From positions 62,001 through 126,000 of the forward strand of contig NZ_JACVOS010000005.1 of the NCBI RefSeq assembly GCF_018882335.1: DNA of 64,000 bases, read 5' to 3'. The notes under the pieces were generated by a model. It searched no databases. It was given only the letters and a program-made list of their open reading frames with translations, and was not told the origin of the DNA. Source of the stretch: Polynucleobacter sp. AM-25C3. GTDB taxonomy: Bacteria; Pseudomonadota; Gammaproteobacteria; Burkholderiales; Burkholderiaceae. Below, one piece after another: positions 39,279 to 48,180 of this stretch. Made by a program: the position numbers and the translations under genes. Each line of letters opens with the position of its first letter. Position 1 is the stretch's first letter.

Positions 39279-40745
39279 ATGAGATTTTTTGTTGTTTGTC
39301 CAAGTGGACTGGAGGTGCCTCTTGCACAAGAGCTAGCAAATATTGCACAGCGCCCTGACTGTAAAGCTCTGGGTGCTTGGGTGATTGATCCCACGCCTAC
39401 TAGCCCAACGGGCGGAGTAGGCTTGGCCGCTCCGATTTCTGCTGCGATGGCTCTGAACCTACATTCACGAATTGCAAGTCGCGTCCTCATGCAGATGGCG
39501 GAATCGTCATACCGCCAGGAAGAGGATTTATATAAGTTAGCTAGTGGCTTAGCTTGGGAGGAGTGGTTTTCTTCTAAACAAACCCTGCGTGTTGATGTCA
39601 CCGCACACCGCTCCCCATTAAAGAGCTTGAATTTCGCTACCCTGAAAATTAAGGATGCGATTGTTGATCGCTTGCGCGATGTCACTGGCGATCGCCCGAG
39701 TATTGATACGGCTTTTCCAGATGTGCGTGTTCAGGCTCATCTCACAGCAACGCATGCCACTATCTATTTGGATACCTCAGGCGAAGCTTTATTTAAGCGA
39801 GGTTGGCGCGATGAAAAGGGTGATGCACCTCTGAAAGAAAATTTAGCCGCAGGTATCCTGTCAATTACTGGCTGGAAGCCGACGCAAAGCTTATTTGATC
39901 CCATGTGCGGTAGCGGAACCTTTTTGATCGAGGCTGCACAAATTGCTTTGGCCATTCCGCCAGGAGCCATTCGGGCGGGGATGTATGGTGATGATGCTAA
40001 GCCGAGTCGCTTGGCCTATCGTCCATTAGTCACCTCTGCTCATGGCTTTGGTTTCCAGAGGCTAAAGCCTTTTAATGAGGCTGCCGAGCAAAAGCGCTGG
40101 GGGACTTTGAAAGATGCTGCACAGGCTGAGATGATGGAAAGGCGCAAACAGTTCCCGGACTCTGAGTCTTTAGGCATTAGCGGTGGTGATATTAATGAGC
40201 GTTTAGTAGCTATGTTTAAAGGTAATTGGCAGCGCGCTCAGTTACCTGGTTTGCCAGTGACTCGCCAGGTTGATGCTTTGGCTAGCAAGCCACCAGTGCA
40301 TGCTAAAGATGGTGTGATGTTGCTCAACCCTCCCTATGGTGAGCGTTTGGTGATTAAAGGAGGGCGAGGTCAAGATCGTGAAACCGGCAGTGGCGCTGAT
40401 CATGATTCTTACGATCAGGCTGAAGAGCCAGAAGATCGCTTTGCGTATAACCTGGAAACGGGTCGTCAAAGCGCTAAACGCTCTAGTCGCGAGTCCCTAA
40501 AGCAGTTGCAGGCTCAAGAAGAGCAAGATCCCAAGTTTGTAGAATTCCTGAGACAGTTTGGCCAACATTTGAAAGATGCCTTTGGCGGCTGGAATGTATT
40601 TGTTCTGACGGCAGATATGGCATTACCAGGGCAGTTGCGTATTAAGGAGTCAAAGCGCACCCCATTGTTTAATGGCCCGCTCGAATGTAGGCTCTTTAAA
40701 TTTGAGATGCATCAAAAACGCGATGCCACAGCAGATTTAAAATAA
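39279..40745 (+). CDS. THUMP-domain class I SAM-dependent rRNA methyltransferase (RlmL-like)
   Basis: Modelled on RlmL (23S rRNA m2G2445 methyltransferase; COG0116). An N-terminal ferredoxin-like/THUMP region (about 1-160) precedes a Rossmann methyltransferase with DPMCGSGTFLIEAAQIAL near residue 207 and the catalytic NPPYGERL near residue 348. The LRVDVTAHRSPLKSLNF segment is typical of the THUMP part. A Lys/Asp/Glu/Gln-rich, low-complexity insert of roughly 60 residues follows NPPYGERL. There is no RlmK-like second methyltransferase domain, so the symbol is left blank. Confidence 0.88.
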   Translation: MRFFVVCPSGLEVPLAQELANIAQRPDCKALGAWVIDPTPTSPTGGVGLAAPISAAMALNLHSRIASRVLMQMAESSYRQEEDLYKLASGLAWEEWFSSKQTLRVDVTAHRSPLKSLNFATLKIKDAIVDRLRDVTGDRPSIDTAFPDVRVQAHLTATHATIYLDTSGEALFKRGWRDEKGDAPLKENLAAGILSITGWKPTQSLFDPMCGSGTFLIEAAQIALAIPPGAIRAGMYGDDAKPSRLAYRPLVTSAHGFGFQRLKPFNEAAEQKRWGTLKDAAQAEMMERRKQFPDSESLGISGGDINERLVAMFKGNWQRAQLPGLPVTRQVDALASKPPVHAKDGVMLLNPPYGERLVIKGGRGQDRETGSGADHDSYDQAEEPEDRFAYNLETGRQSAKRSSRESLKQLQAQEEQDPKFVEFLRQFGQHLKDAFGGWNVFVLTADMALPGQLRIKESKRTPLFNGPLECRLFKFEMHQKRDATADLK

Positions 40746-40778
40746 ATAGAGATAAAAGCATTAAAGAAAGAGACGAAG

Positions 40779-40949
40779 ATGGAATTTAAAACATATATGT
40801 GCTTAATTTGCGGTTGGGTTTATGACGAAGCAACTGGTCAGCCTGAAGAAGGTATTGAACCGGGAACGCTTTGGAAGGATGTGCCGATGAACTGGACGTG
40901 TCCAGAGTGCGGTGCACGCAAAGAAGATTTTGAAATGATGGCGATCTAA
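40779..40949 (+). CDS. Rubredoxin
   Basis: A 56-residue electron carrier with one Fe bound by four cysteines, Cys8-x2-Cys11 (YMCLICGWVYDE) and Cys41-x2-Cys44 (NWTCPECGARKEDFE). The flanking WVYDEATG and PGTLWKDVP residues are canonical. The ATG follows AAAGAGACGAAG. It lies between the RNA methyltransferase and hemL; in betaproteobacteria a rubredoxin commonly precedes hemL. Its redox partner is not evident from the sequence. Confidence 0.97.
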   Translation: MEFKTYMCLICGWVYDEATGQPEEGIEPGTLWKDVPMNWTCPECGARKEDFEMMAI

Positions 40950-41005
40950 TAGATCGAGCCACGTAAACAATATTTAAATTAATTAGCAAAGTCAGGAAAA
41001 GCATC

Positions 41006-42298
41006 TTGGGACAAAATGACATCTTATTTGAGCGCGCGCAAAAGACGATTCCTGGGGGTGTGAACTCGCCCGTACGCGCTTTTCGTCAGGTTGGTGGTAC
41101 ACCCCGTTTTGTTACCAAGGCCAAAGGCCCTTATTTTTGGGATGCTGAAGGCAAACGCTATATTGATTTAATTATGTCTTGGGGTCCCATGATTGCGGGT
41201 CACGCGCACCCTGAAGTAGTTGAGGCGGTAAAGCAGGCTGCGGAAACTAGCTTTAGTTATGGCGCGCCAACTGAAGGTGAAATTGAATTAGCAGAGCGCA
41301 TTTGTGAGTTGGTGCCCAGTATTGAACAAGTGCGCATGGTATCAAGCGGTACCGAGGCTACGATGAGCGCATTGCGCCTTGCCCGAGGTTATACCGGTCG
41401 CGATCTTATTATTAAATTCGAGGGCTGCTATCACGGACACGCTGACAGTCTTTTAGTAAAAGCCGGGTCTGGTTTGCTCACATTTGCTGACTCCACTCAG
41501 AATGCGCCATCTTCTGGCGGTGTGCCGCAAGATTTGGTTAAACATACTTTGGTGTTGCCATACAACGATGTTGCGGCCCTTGAAGAAGTATTTCAGAAGC
41601 AGGGCGATCAGATTGCGGCAGTCATCATTGAGTCGATTGCTGGCAATATGAATCTGATTAAACCTTCAACAGAATTTCTCGCAACACTACGTCAACTTAC
41701 AAGTCAGCATGGCAGCGTACTAATTTACGATGAAGTGATGACAGGCTTTAGGGTTGCCTTAGGCGGCGCTCAATCTTTACAAGGTATTACTCCTGACCTC
41801 ACTTGTCTTGGCAAGGTCATGGGTGGTGGTATGCCGATGGCCGCTTTTGGCGGTAAAAAAGAAATCATGTCTAAGTTGGCACCGCTGGGCAATGTGTATC
41901 AAGCGGGCACTTTGTCGGGTAATCCTGTTGCGGTTGCTGCAGGGTTAAAGACGCTGGAGATTGTTTCTCGAGAAGGTTTCTATGAATGCTTGACGGGCCA
42001 AACAGAAAAACTGATGGCAGGTATTAAGCAGGCAGCAGATGAAGCGGGTGTGCCTTTTGCAGTAGATAGTGTTGGCGGCATGTTTGGCTTGTATTTTGCC
42101 AATCAGGTTCCTACTTCTTTTGAGGCTGTGACGAAAAGCGATATTGAAGCGTTTAAGAAATTCTTTCACTTGATGTTAGATGAAGGTGTATACCTTGCGC
42201 CATCCGCATATGAGGCTGGATTTACTTCTATCGCCCATGACAATACCATCTTGGAAGAGATTATTGCAGCGGCACGAACTTCATTTAAGAAGCTGTAA
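41006..42298 (+). CDS. hemL: Glutamate-1-semialdehyde 2,1-aminomutase
   Basis: A PLP enzyme that converts glutamate-1-semialdehyde to 5-aminolevulinate at the start of haem synthesis. Lys270 in [18 protein letters not shown] is the expected Schiff-base lysine; [11 protein letters not shown] and [18 protein letters not shown] are family motifs. 430 residues, typical. The start is a TTG at 41006 with CAGGAAAAGCATC upstream; no in-frame ATG is placed better. It ends just before the convergent apaH. Confidence 0.96.
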   Translation: MGQNDILFERAQKTIPGGVNSPVRAFRQVGGTPRFVTKAKGPYFWDAEGKRYIDLIMSWGPMIAGHAHPEVVEAVKQAAETSFSYGAPTEGEIELAERICELVPSIEQVRMVSSGTEATMSALRLARGYTGRDLIIKFEGCYHGHADSLLVKAGSGLLTFADSTQNAPSSGGVPQDLVKHTLVLPYNDVAALEEVFQKQGDQIAAVIIESIAGNMNLIKPSTEFLATLRQLTSQHGSVLIYDEVMTGFRVALGGAQSLQGITPDLTCLGKVMGGGMPMAAFGGKKEIMSKLAPLGNVYQAGTLSGNPVAVAAGLKTLEIVSREGFYECLTGQTEKLMAGIKQAADEAGVPFAVDSVGGMFGLYFANQVPTSFEAVTKSDIEAFKKFFHLMLDEGVYLAPSAYEAGFTSIAHDNTILEEIIAAARTSFKKL

Positions 42299-42320
42299 AT
42301 TAAGGCAGTCTAAAAAGGAT

Positions 42321-43160
42321 TTACATCCTGAGTGGGTGGTCATAGCCAGCCACTTGAATCATTTCTAGCTTTTTGCTGGCTTTTCCAGAGTCAGGAATTT
42401 CCATCGCAGTAAGCTTACCTCCCCAGACGCATCCAGTGTCTAGGCCGATGACATTCTGATATCGAAGCAGGCCCAATGTTGACCAGTGCCCAAAGTAAAT
42501 GAGGGTATCTTGAGTTTTTCTTTTGGGCGTTTTAAACCAAGGAACATATCCTTTGGGCCCATTCTCAAAGCCTTCTTTGCTGTCAAACTCCATCGTACCC
42601 GCAGGGGTACAAAAGCGAACGCGAGTGAGCGCGTTGGTAATGACGCGGAGGCGCTCGTAGCCCTTGAGGGAGTCACTCCATTTCCTTGGGGTATTGCCAT
42701 ACATATTGGCTAAAAAATCTTTATAGGATTTTTTGCGAAGTGCTATTTCTACTTCGTGGGCACATTCTAGTGTTTGCTGAAGATCCCACTGGGGTAAGAC
42801 GCCTGCATGCACGGTAAGTACTTTCCCCTTACTCAGCGCCATGGGTCTGTGCCGCAACCAGTATATGAGCTCAGCCCTATCGGGTGCTTTTAGGATAGGT
42901 TGAACAGTGTCTAAGCCTTTAGTCTTGCGTAGACCTGCATCTACCGCTAGTAAATGCAGGTCATGATTCCCAAGGATGCATTCAATGCGTCCTTTTTCTT
43001 GTAGTTGCTTGAGGTAGCGCAATGTTCCCAAGGAATCGGGGCCGCGATTCACGAGATCGCCCAAAAAAATCATTTTTGACTTGGTGGGGAGTTTTTTGAC
43101 GAGATTCTTTAAGGAAGGTGCACATCCCTGAATATCGCCAACTGCATAGATCTTGCTCAT
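42321..43160 (-). CDS. apaH: Bis(5'-nucleosyl)-tetraphosphatase, symmetrical
   Basis: Hydrolyses Ap4A to two ADP; ApaH can also remove Np4-type caps from RNA. The metallophosphoesterase signatures are GDIQGC near the N-terminus, GDLVNRGPDS (near 35), GNHDLHLL (near 64) and VHAGVLPQW (near 117). 279 residues, standard. Convergent with hemL and 30 bp downstream of the photolyase gene on the same strand. Confidence 0.96.
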   Translation of the reverse strand: MSKIYAVGDIQGCAPSLKNLVKKLPTKSKMIFLGDLVNRGPDSLGTLRYLKQLQEKGRIECILGNHDLHLLAVDAGLRKTKGLDTVQPILKAPDRAELIYWLRHRPMALSKGKVLTVHAGVLPQWDLQQTLECAHEVEIALRKKSYKDFLANMYGNTPRKWSDSLKGYERLRVITNALTRVRFCTPAGTMEFDSKEGFENGPKGYVPWFKTPKRKTQDTLIYFGHWSTLGLLRYQNVIGLDTGCVWGGKLTAMEIPDSGKASKKLEMIQVAGYDHPLRM

Positions 43161-43200
43161 GCCCTATATTAAATCGGATTGAGAGCTGGGTTTAAATACT

Positions 43201-44691
43201 TCACAGGCCAGGAGCTTCAGATGTCATTTTCTTGACTACGCTATAACGCACTAAAGTCTTCTTACGCGCCTCATCATGATCAACGATCGGCAGGGGATAG
43301 TCTCGCCCTAAGAGGATTCCGGCTGATTCTAATTCGATATGACCGGCTTCCCATGGCGCATGGATTGACCTCTTGGAGAGTTTTTCGAGCTGTGGCAAAT
43401 AGCGACGAATGAATTTCCCTTCAGGATCAAATTTTTGCGATTGCGTAATCGGGTTGAAGATTCGGAAGTAAGGTTGCGCATCGCATCCTGAAGAAGAGGC
43501 CCATTGCCATCCACCATTATTGGATGAAAGCTCAAAGTCATTCAGGTGTTTTGCGAAATACATTTCACCCCAGCGCCAATCAATGCCTAAATCTTTAGTC
43601 AGAAAGCTGGCAACTACCATACGTAGGCGGTTATGCATATAGCCACTTTGGTTAAGCTGGCACATGGCCGCATCTACTAATGGATAGCCAGTTTTGCCAT
43701 CACACCAAGCTCTAAATAATTTCTGGGCGTGAGCTCCGCTTTCCCATTGGATATTGTCATAGTCGGGTTTGAACGCTACTCCATGGGCCAAGCGGGGGTG
43801 ATTGGCAAGAATCATGAAATAAAAATCACGCCAGATGAGCTCGCTTAACCAAATCGTTGCACCCATGCTGCCAGCAAGCATGCGGCGATGTGCTTCACGA
43901 ACTAAACCTCGAATAGAGAGCATGCCAAAGCGTAGGTGGGTGGACAGATAGCTCACGCCTTTAATGGCTGGGAAATCTCTACCAATCTGATATTGATCGA
44001 TGCGGTGGAGGAAGTCTTCTAAGAAACTTTGTCCACCTTCGGATCCTGGCGGAAGGTAGGCTTCAATTCCGGTAGGGCAAAAGCCCATAGTCTCTAGGGA
44101 CGGGAAGGGTGCTTGTAATGCTTTTGGAATGGCAGCGAACTGACCCTTATCGGGGGTGCATTCGTAAGCAGCAATATCTTTTTCTTGCAAGGTTTTAAGC
44201 CAATTGTTTTTATAAGGCGTAAAGATCGAGAACACCGTATTGGAATTCGTAAGAATTTCTTTCTTTTCAAAGATGACTTGATCTTTAAAGGTCTGGAATT
44301 GAATATCTAGCTTTTCTAGAGAGACTTCAACTTGAGCATCACGTGCGATTGCTGAGGGCTCATAGTCCTGATTGGTATAGACGGAATTAACGCCCAAGAT
44401 CTCGGCTATTTTTGGAATGCAGATGGTGGGTTTTCCAAATTGAACAATGAGTCCGCCACCTTGCTTACGCAATTCTTCATCAATCTGCTTCAGGCCTTGC
44501 CATATAAAGTCTACGCGCCGATCATGCTTGAGGCCACCTGCATCTAAATCTTTAGCTTTCAACGGATCCAGAATGTCGGTATCAAAAATGAATGCTAGCC
44601 AAACCTGGGTATTATTTTTAAGAGCGTGATGAAGTGCGGCATTGTCATACAGGCGTAAATCACGACGGAGCCAAACCAGAGCTTTTTGCAT
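43201..44691 (-). CDS. phrB: Deoxyribodipyrimidine photo-lyase (class I)
   Basis: Repairs cyclobutane pyrimidine dimers with blue light. The N-terminal antenna-binding domain begins MQKALVWLRRDLRLYDNAAL. The FAD-binding half has SYLSTHLRFGMLSIRGLV, ELIWRDFYFMILANHP, GYPLVDAAMCQLNQSGYMHN and the W/N-rich ASSSGCDAQPYFRIFNP segment. The ATG at 44691 is preferred (GGGG five bases upstream), giving 496 residues; an upstream in-frame start adds ten residues. Light-damage repair fits a surface freshwater lifestyle, an inference. Confidence 0.93.
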   Translation of the reverse strand: MQKALVWLRRDLRLYDNAALHHALKNNTQVWLAFIFDTDILDPLKAKDLDAGGLKHDRRVDFIWQGLKQIDEELRKQGGGLIVQFGKPTICIPKIAEILGVNSVYTNQDYEPSAIARDAQVEVSLEKLDIQFQTFKDQVIFEKKEILTNSNTVFSIFTPYKNNWLKTLQEKDIAAYECTPDKGQFAAIPKALQAPFPSLETMGFCPTGIEAYLPPGSEGGQSFLEDFLHRIDQYQIGRDFPAIKGVSYLSTHLRFGMLSIRGLVREAHRRMLAGSMGATIWLSELIWRDFYFMILANHPRLAHGVAFKPDYDNIQWESGAHAQKLFRAWCDGKTGYPLVDAAMCQLNQSGYMHNRLRMVVASFLTKDLGIDWRWGEMYFAKHLNDFELSSNNGGWQWASSSGCDAQPYFRIFNPITQSQKFDPEGKFIRRYLPQLEKLSKRSIHAPWEAGHIELESAGILLGRDYPLPIVDHDEARKKTLVRYSVVKKMTSEAPGL

Positions 44692-44769
44692 AGCCCCTAT
44701 ATTAGGGCTTATTGAACTCACTTGCTCGGCATCCGAGTAATATCCTACTTATTAATAGATCGCTAATTT

Positions 44770-45588
44770 ATGGACACCTTATTTTTTGTTTTCTCAAAGA
44801 TTGTGCAGTTTTGTATTGAACCGCTAAATTGGGTGATTGTGTTTGTGTTGCTAAGCCTGTTATTTATGGGCCTCAGAAAACCTCATCTATGTAGACGATT
44901 TCTATTGCTGGCTTTGGCAGATTTATTCATCGTTGCTTGGTTGCCAACTTCTGAGGTCTTTTTAAGGGCTCTTGAGGACGCAGCCCCTAAAGTCAATCTT
45001 GCGCAAATGTCAGAAAAAGACTTTGGTGGAATCATTATTTTGGGTGGCGCAATTGAGGGCGGAGAAATTGCTTGGGATCGGGGTGAGGTATCAATTTATT
45101 CCTCGGCTGAGCGTGTCACCAAGGCGTTTGAACTCATTCGAAAATATCCCGATTTACCCTTTATCTTTAGTGGCTTCTCTGGGCGCCTATCTCCCATCGG
45201 AATGTCAGAGGCCGATGCCTTCAAGCAACTAGTTTTAGAGCAGGGTTTGCCAGAGACAAACGCCCATTATGAAAATCAATCCCGCAATACTTATGAGAAT
45301 GTGCTGTACATGAAGCCGATGATTTTGGAGCTAGGGGCTCAAGGTGTTGCTCAAGCCGATCAATCCCCAAAACCGTGGCTGCTGATAACTTCAGCATCGC
45401 ATATGTATCGCTCATTGAAGATTTTCCAAAAACAAGGAATTGAGGTCATTCCGATTCCCGTGGATTACCAAACTGGGCACCGCTTGCGTTGGGGACGATT
45501 TGATCTGGAGGATGGGGTCCAAAACTGGAATAAGTCGATGCACGAGCTCATTGGGCTTCTGGCTTACTGGATTACCGGCAAGATCTGA
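44770..45588 (+). CDS. YdcF/ElyC-like DUF218 membrane protein
   Basis: A 272-residue protein with two N-terminal membrane helices (about 12-62) followed by a DUF218 domain (FGGIIILGGAIEGGEIA ... YENQSRNTYENVLYMKP ... LLITSASHMYRSLKIFQKQG). ElyC and SanA relatives affect peptidoglycan precursor or envelope integrity, but the biochemical activity of the domain is not settled. It is divergent from phrB and 25 bp upstream of yqgE. Confidence 0.85.
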   Translation: MDTLFFVFSKIVQFCIEPLNWVIVFVLLSLLFMGLRKPHLCRRFLLLALADLFIVAWLPTSEVFLRALEDAAPKVNLAQMSEKDFGGIIILGGAIEGGEIAWDRGEVSIYSSAERVTKAFELIRKYPDLPFIFSGFSGRLSPIGMSEADAFKQLVLEQGLPETNAHYENQSRNTYENVLYMKPMILELGAQGVAQADQSPKPWLLITSASHMYRSLKIFQKQGIEVIPIPVDYQTGHRLRWGRFDLEDGVQNWNKSMHELIGLLAYWITGKI

Positions 45589-45613
45589 TAATAATTCGGT
45601 AAAATAAACCCAC

Positions 45614-46270
45614 ATGAACATGGCTAAAAAAGCCCCTGTGGGTCAACCTCCAGCACCCACTCAGACCTCTGAGATGGGGCAGTCCATTTCATTTTCTGCG
45701 GACCATCTTGCCAATCAATTCCTCATTGCTATGCCTGGTATGGTGGATCCCAATTTTGCAGGTTCTGTTATTTATCTTTTTGAGCATACCGAACGAGGCG
45801 CTATGGGTTTGGTGGTTAACCGACCTACCGAGCTCGATATGGGGGCTTTATTTGAAAAGATTGAGATCAAACTGGAGGCTGAGCCAGTATCGGATCAACC
45901 AGTGTATTTTGGTGGCCCGGTCCAAATAGAGCGAGGCTTTGTATTGCATGAACCTACTGCGGAAGTGCTATATAGCTCCTCCTTGGCTGTTCCTGGGGGC
46001 TTAACCATGACCACCTCTAAAGATGTCCTAGAGGCAGTGGCGGCAGGCAATGGGCCCAGTAAATTCCTGATGACCTTGGGTTATGCGGGGTGGAGTGCGG
46101 GTCAGCTTGAAGAAGAAATCACCCTCAATGGTTGGATTAACGTTCCTTTGTCGCAAGAACAAATGATTGACATCATTTTTGATACCCCCTCTAGTCAGCG
46201 CTATGAGCGGACCATGGGCCACCTCGGATTTGATCCTTCGCATTTATCGGGCGAGGCAGGGCATGCCTAA
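45614..46270 (+). CDS. YqgE/AlgH family protein
   Basis: A 218-residue protein with the YqgE core: FLIAMPGMVDPNFAGSVIYLFEHTERGAMGLVVNRPTEL shape, VYFGGPVQIERGFVLH, and LGYAGWSAGQLEEEI near the C-terminus. The N-terminal 30 residues are poorly ordered and vary in the family. The molecular function is unknown. It is usually next to ruvX (yqgF), as here, where the ruvX start overlaps its stop. Confidence 0.93.
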   Translation: MNMAKKAPVGQPPAPTQTSEMGQSISFSADHLANQFLIAMPGMVDPNFAGSVIYLFEHTERGAMGLVVNRPTELDMGALFEKIEIKLEAEPVSDQPVYFGGPVQIERGFVLHEPTAEVLYSSSLAVPGGLTMTTSKDVLEAVAAGNGPSKFLMTLGYAGWSAGQLEEEITLNGWINVPLSQEQMIDIIFDTPSSQRYERTMGHLGFDPSHLSGEAGHA

Positions 46271-46688
46271 GGGCACCAAGGTGGATAAGGACTTCACCAT
46301 CATGGCTTTTGACTATGGAACACGGCGTATTGGTGTTGCAGTCGGAAATACGGTAACAAAGCTAGGGCAGCCCCTGAAATCCATTGCTGAGTCATCTAGC
46401 GATGCTTCTTTTAAGGCGATTGAGGACTTGCTGAAGGAGTGGCAACCAAACCGCCTGGTAGTTGGATTGCCCTGCCATCCTGATGGCACTGAGCATGAAA
46501 TGAGTGCAAAGGCCCATCGCTTTGGTAATCAACTGCATGGCCGCTTTCATTTGCCAGTCGAATGGGTGGATGAGCGCTACACCTCAGCGGTTTTAGAGGG
46601 AAATCCAGACATGCGAGACAATTTGGATGCCGAGTCTGCGGCCTTAATTTTGGAGCAGTATTTTTTAGAGAAGAATTGGATTAATTGA
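46263..46688 (+). CDS. ruvX: RuvX (YqgF) family putative pre-16S rRNA nuclease
   Basis: A 141-residue RNase H-fold protein. It has AFDYGTRRIGVAVG near the start, LVVGLPCHPDGTEHE and VEWVDERYTSAVLEG, the three acidic/structural motifs of YqgF. E. coli YqgF acts in 16S rRNA 5'-end maturation; an older Holliday-resolvase idea lacks support. The ATG at 46263 overlaps the yqgE stop by 8 bp. Confidence 0.94.
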   Translation: MPKGTKVDKDFTIMAFDYGTRRIGVAVGNTVTKLGQPLKSIAESSSDASFKAIEDLLKEWQPNRLVVGLPCHPDGTEHEMSAKAHRFGNQLHGRFHLPVEWVDERYTSAVLEGNPDMRDNLDAESAALILEQYFLEKNWIN

Positions 46689-46689
46689 G

Positions 46690-47196
46690 ATGAATGCAGA
46701 AAAGTCCTATCTAAAATTGCTAGAGGTATTACGCAAGCGTAAAGATGCTGGAGATGCATTTGAATTGGCTGGTCTTGCAATGGGTGGCGCTTGGATTGCT
46801 GAACGCTTAGCATCGGACTTGCAATTGGCTCAGTACGGCGTCATTAATGTGGCGTTTCATCGAGATGACTATGCCGAGAAGGGGATAACAGCGCTTCGTA
46901 CCGCCAGCACCATGCCCACCCATCTTCCTTTCGAAGTGAACGGCACAAACATCATTTTGATTGACGATGTATTGCTCACAGGGCGAACTGTCCGTGCAGC
47001 CCTCAATGAGTTATTTGATTTTGGTAGACCTGCGCAAGTAGAGTTCATGGTCTTAGCAGATCGTGAGAATCGTGAGTTGCCGATCTCAGCTGACTTTGTG
47101 GGAGAGCAGGTGAGTATTCCGGACAATCAAATTTTAGTGTTAGAAAAAGATGGCGCTGGTAAGTTCAGCTTTCAATTGGAGGGGCGTGCAGAATGA
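46690..47196 (+). CDS. pyrR: Bifunctional PyrR: pyr regulator / uracil phosphoribosyltransferase
   Basis: PyrR binds UMP and can regulate pyr mRNA and make UMP from uracil and PRPP. The PRPP-binding signature [18 protein letters not shown] lies near residue 93, and [15 protein letters not shown] matches PyrR. 168 residues. It is one base from ruvX and overlaps pyrB by 4 bp (ATGA). I see no obvious anti-terminator leader before pyrB, so any RNA-level control is not supported by sequence. Confidence 0.94.
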   Translation: MNAEKSYLKLLEVLRKRKDAGDAFELAGLAMGGAWIAERLASDLQLAQYGVINVAFHRDDYAEKGITALRTASTMPTHLPFEVNGTNIILIDDVLLTGRTVRAALNELFDFGRPAQVEFMVLADRENRELPISADFVGEQVSIPDNQILVLEKDGAGKFSFQLEGRAE

Positions 47197-48161
47197 GCGG
47201 GATTAATAACCCAGTAAATCAATTTAATGCCGCCGGTGAGTTAACCCATTTATTGACCTTAGAGGGTTTGCCAAAAGAGCAAATCATCCACATCCTAGAT
47301 ACTGCGCAACAGTTTGTCAGCGTGACGGATCCCACAAGAGAAGTAAAGAAAGTTCCATTGCTTCGCGGCAAGAGCGTATTTAACCTCTTCTTTGAAAACT
47401 CCACGCGTACACGCACTACATTTGAGATTGCGGCTAAGCGCTTGTCGGCAGACGTTATTAACTTGGATATCTCTACCTCTTCAACCGCTAAAGGCGAAAG
47501 TCTTTTAGATACGATTGATAACTTGGTCGCAATGCAGGCCGATATCTTTGTTGTGCGACATGGTGTTTCAAGGGCGCCTATTGAAATTGCGCAACATGTC
47601 CCTGCGCATGTACACGTAGTCAACGCAGGTGATGGCAGCCATCAGCATCCAACCCAGGGTTTGTTGGACATGTATACGATGCGTCATTTTAAGAAAGACT
47701 TTAGTGGCTTGAAAGTAGCTATCGTTGGCGATATTGTTCATAGCCGCGTTGCTAAATCCAATATTTGCGCTTTGCGAACTTTAGGTTGTACTGATATTCG
47801 GGCGATTGGGTCAGAGAGCCTCTTGCCAAATGATTTGGATATGTTGGGTGTCAAGGTCTTTCACAGCATGGAGGAGGGCTTGAAGGGCGTTGATGTCGTC
47901 ATGACCTTGCGTATTCAGAAGGAGCGCATGGAGGCGGGGCAAGTACCAGAGGGTGATGCCTTCTTTAAGCAGTATGGTTTAACTCCGACACGTTTGGCTT
48001 TGGCAAAACCTGATGCAATCGTCATGCATCCAGGCCCCATGAATCGCGGCGTGGAAATCGATTCGGCCGTGGCCGATGGCCCCCAGTCAGTCATTCTGAA
48101 TCAGGTTACTTTTGGTATTGCGGTGCGCATGGCGGTCATGTCGATTATTGCTGGCAACTAG
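47193..48161 (+). CDS. pyrB: Aspartate carbamoyltransferase catalytic subunit
   Basis: Condenses carbamoyl phosphate and aspartate in pyrimidine synthesis. The carbamoyl phosphate site [19 protein letters not shown], the loop [14 protein letters not shown] and [12 protein letters not shown] are all present. 322 residues. It overlaps pyrR and is followed, not by pyrC, but after 19 bp by the glycan region, so this is a boundary between conserved and accessory genes. Confidence 0.97.
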   Translation: MSGINNPVNQFNAAGELTHLLTLEGLPKEQIIHILDTAQQFVSVTDPTREVKKVPLLRGKSVFNLFFENSTRTRTTFEIAAKRLSADVINLDISTSSTAKGESLLDTIDNLVAMQADIFVVRHGVSRAPIEIAQHVPAHVHVVNAGDGSHQHPTQGLLDMYTMRHFKKDFSGLKVAIVGDIVHSRVAKSNICALRTLGCTDIRAIGSESLLPNDLDMLGVKVFHSMEEGLKGVDVVMTLRIQKERMEAGQVPEGDAFFKQYGLTPTRLALAKPDAIVMHPGPMNRGVEIDSAVADGPQSVILNQVTFGIAVRMAVMSIIAGN

Positions 48162-48180
48162 TTAGATCGGATATAGCTCA

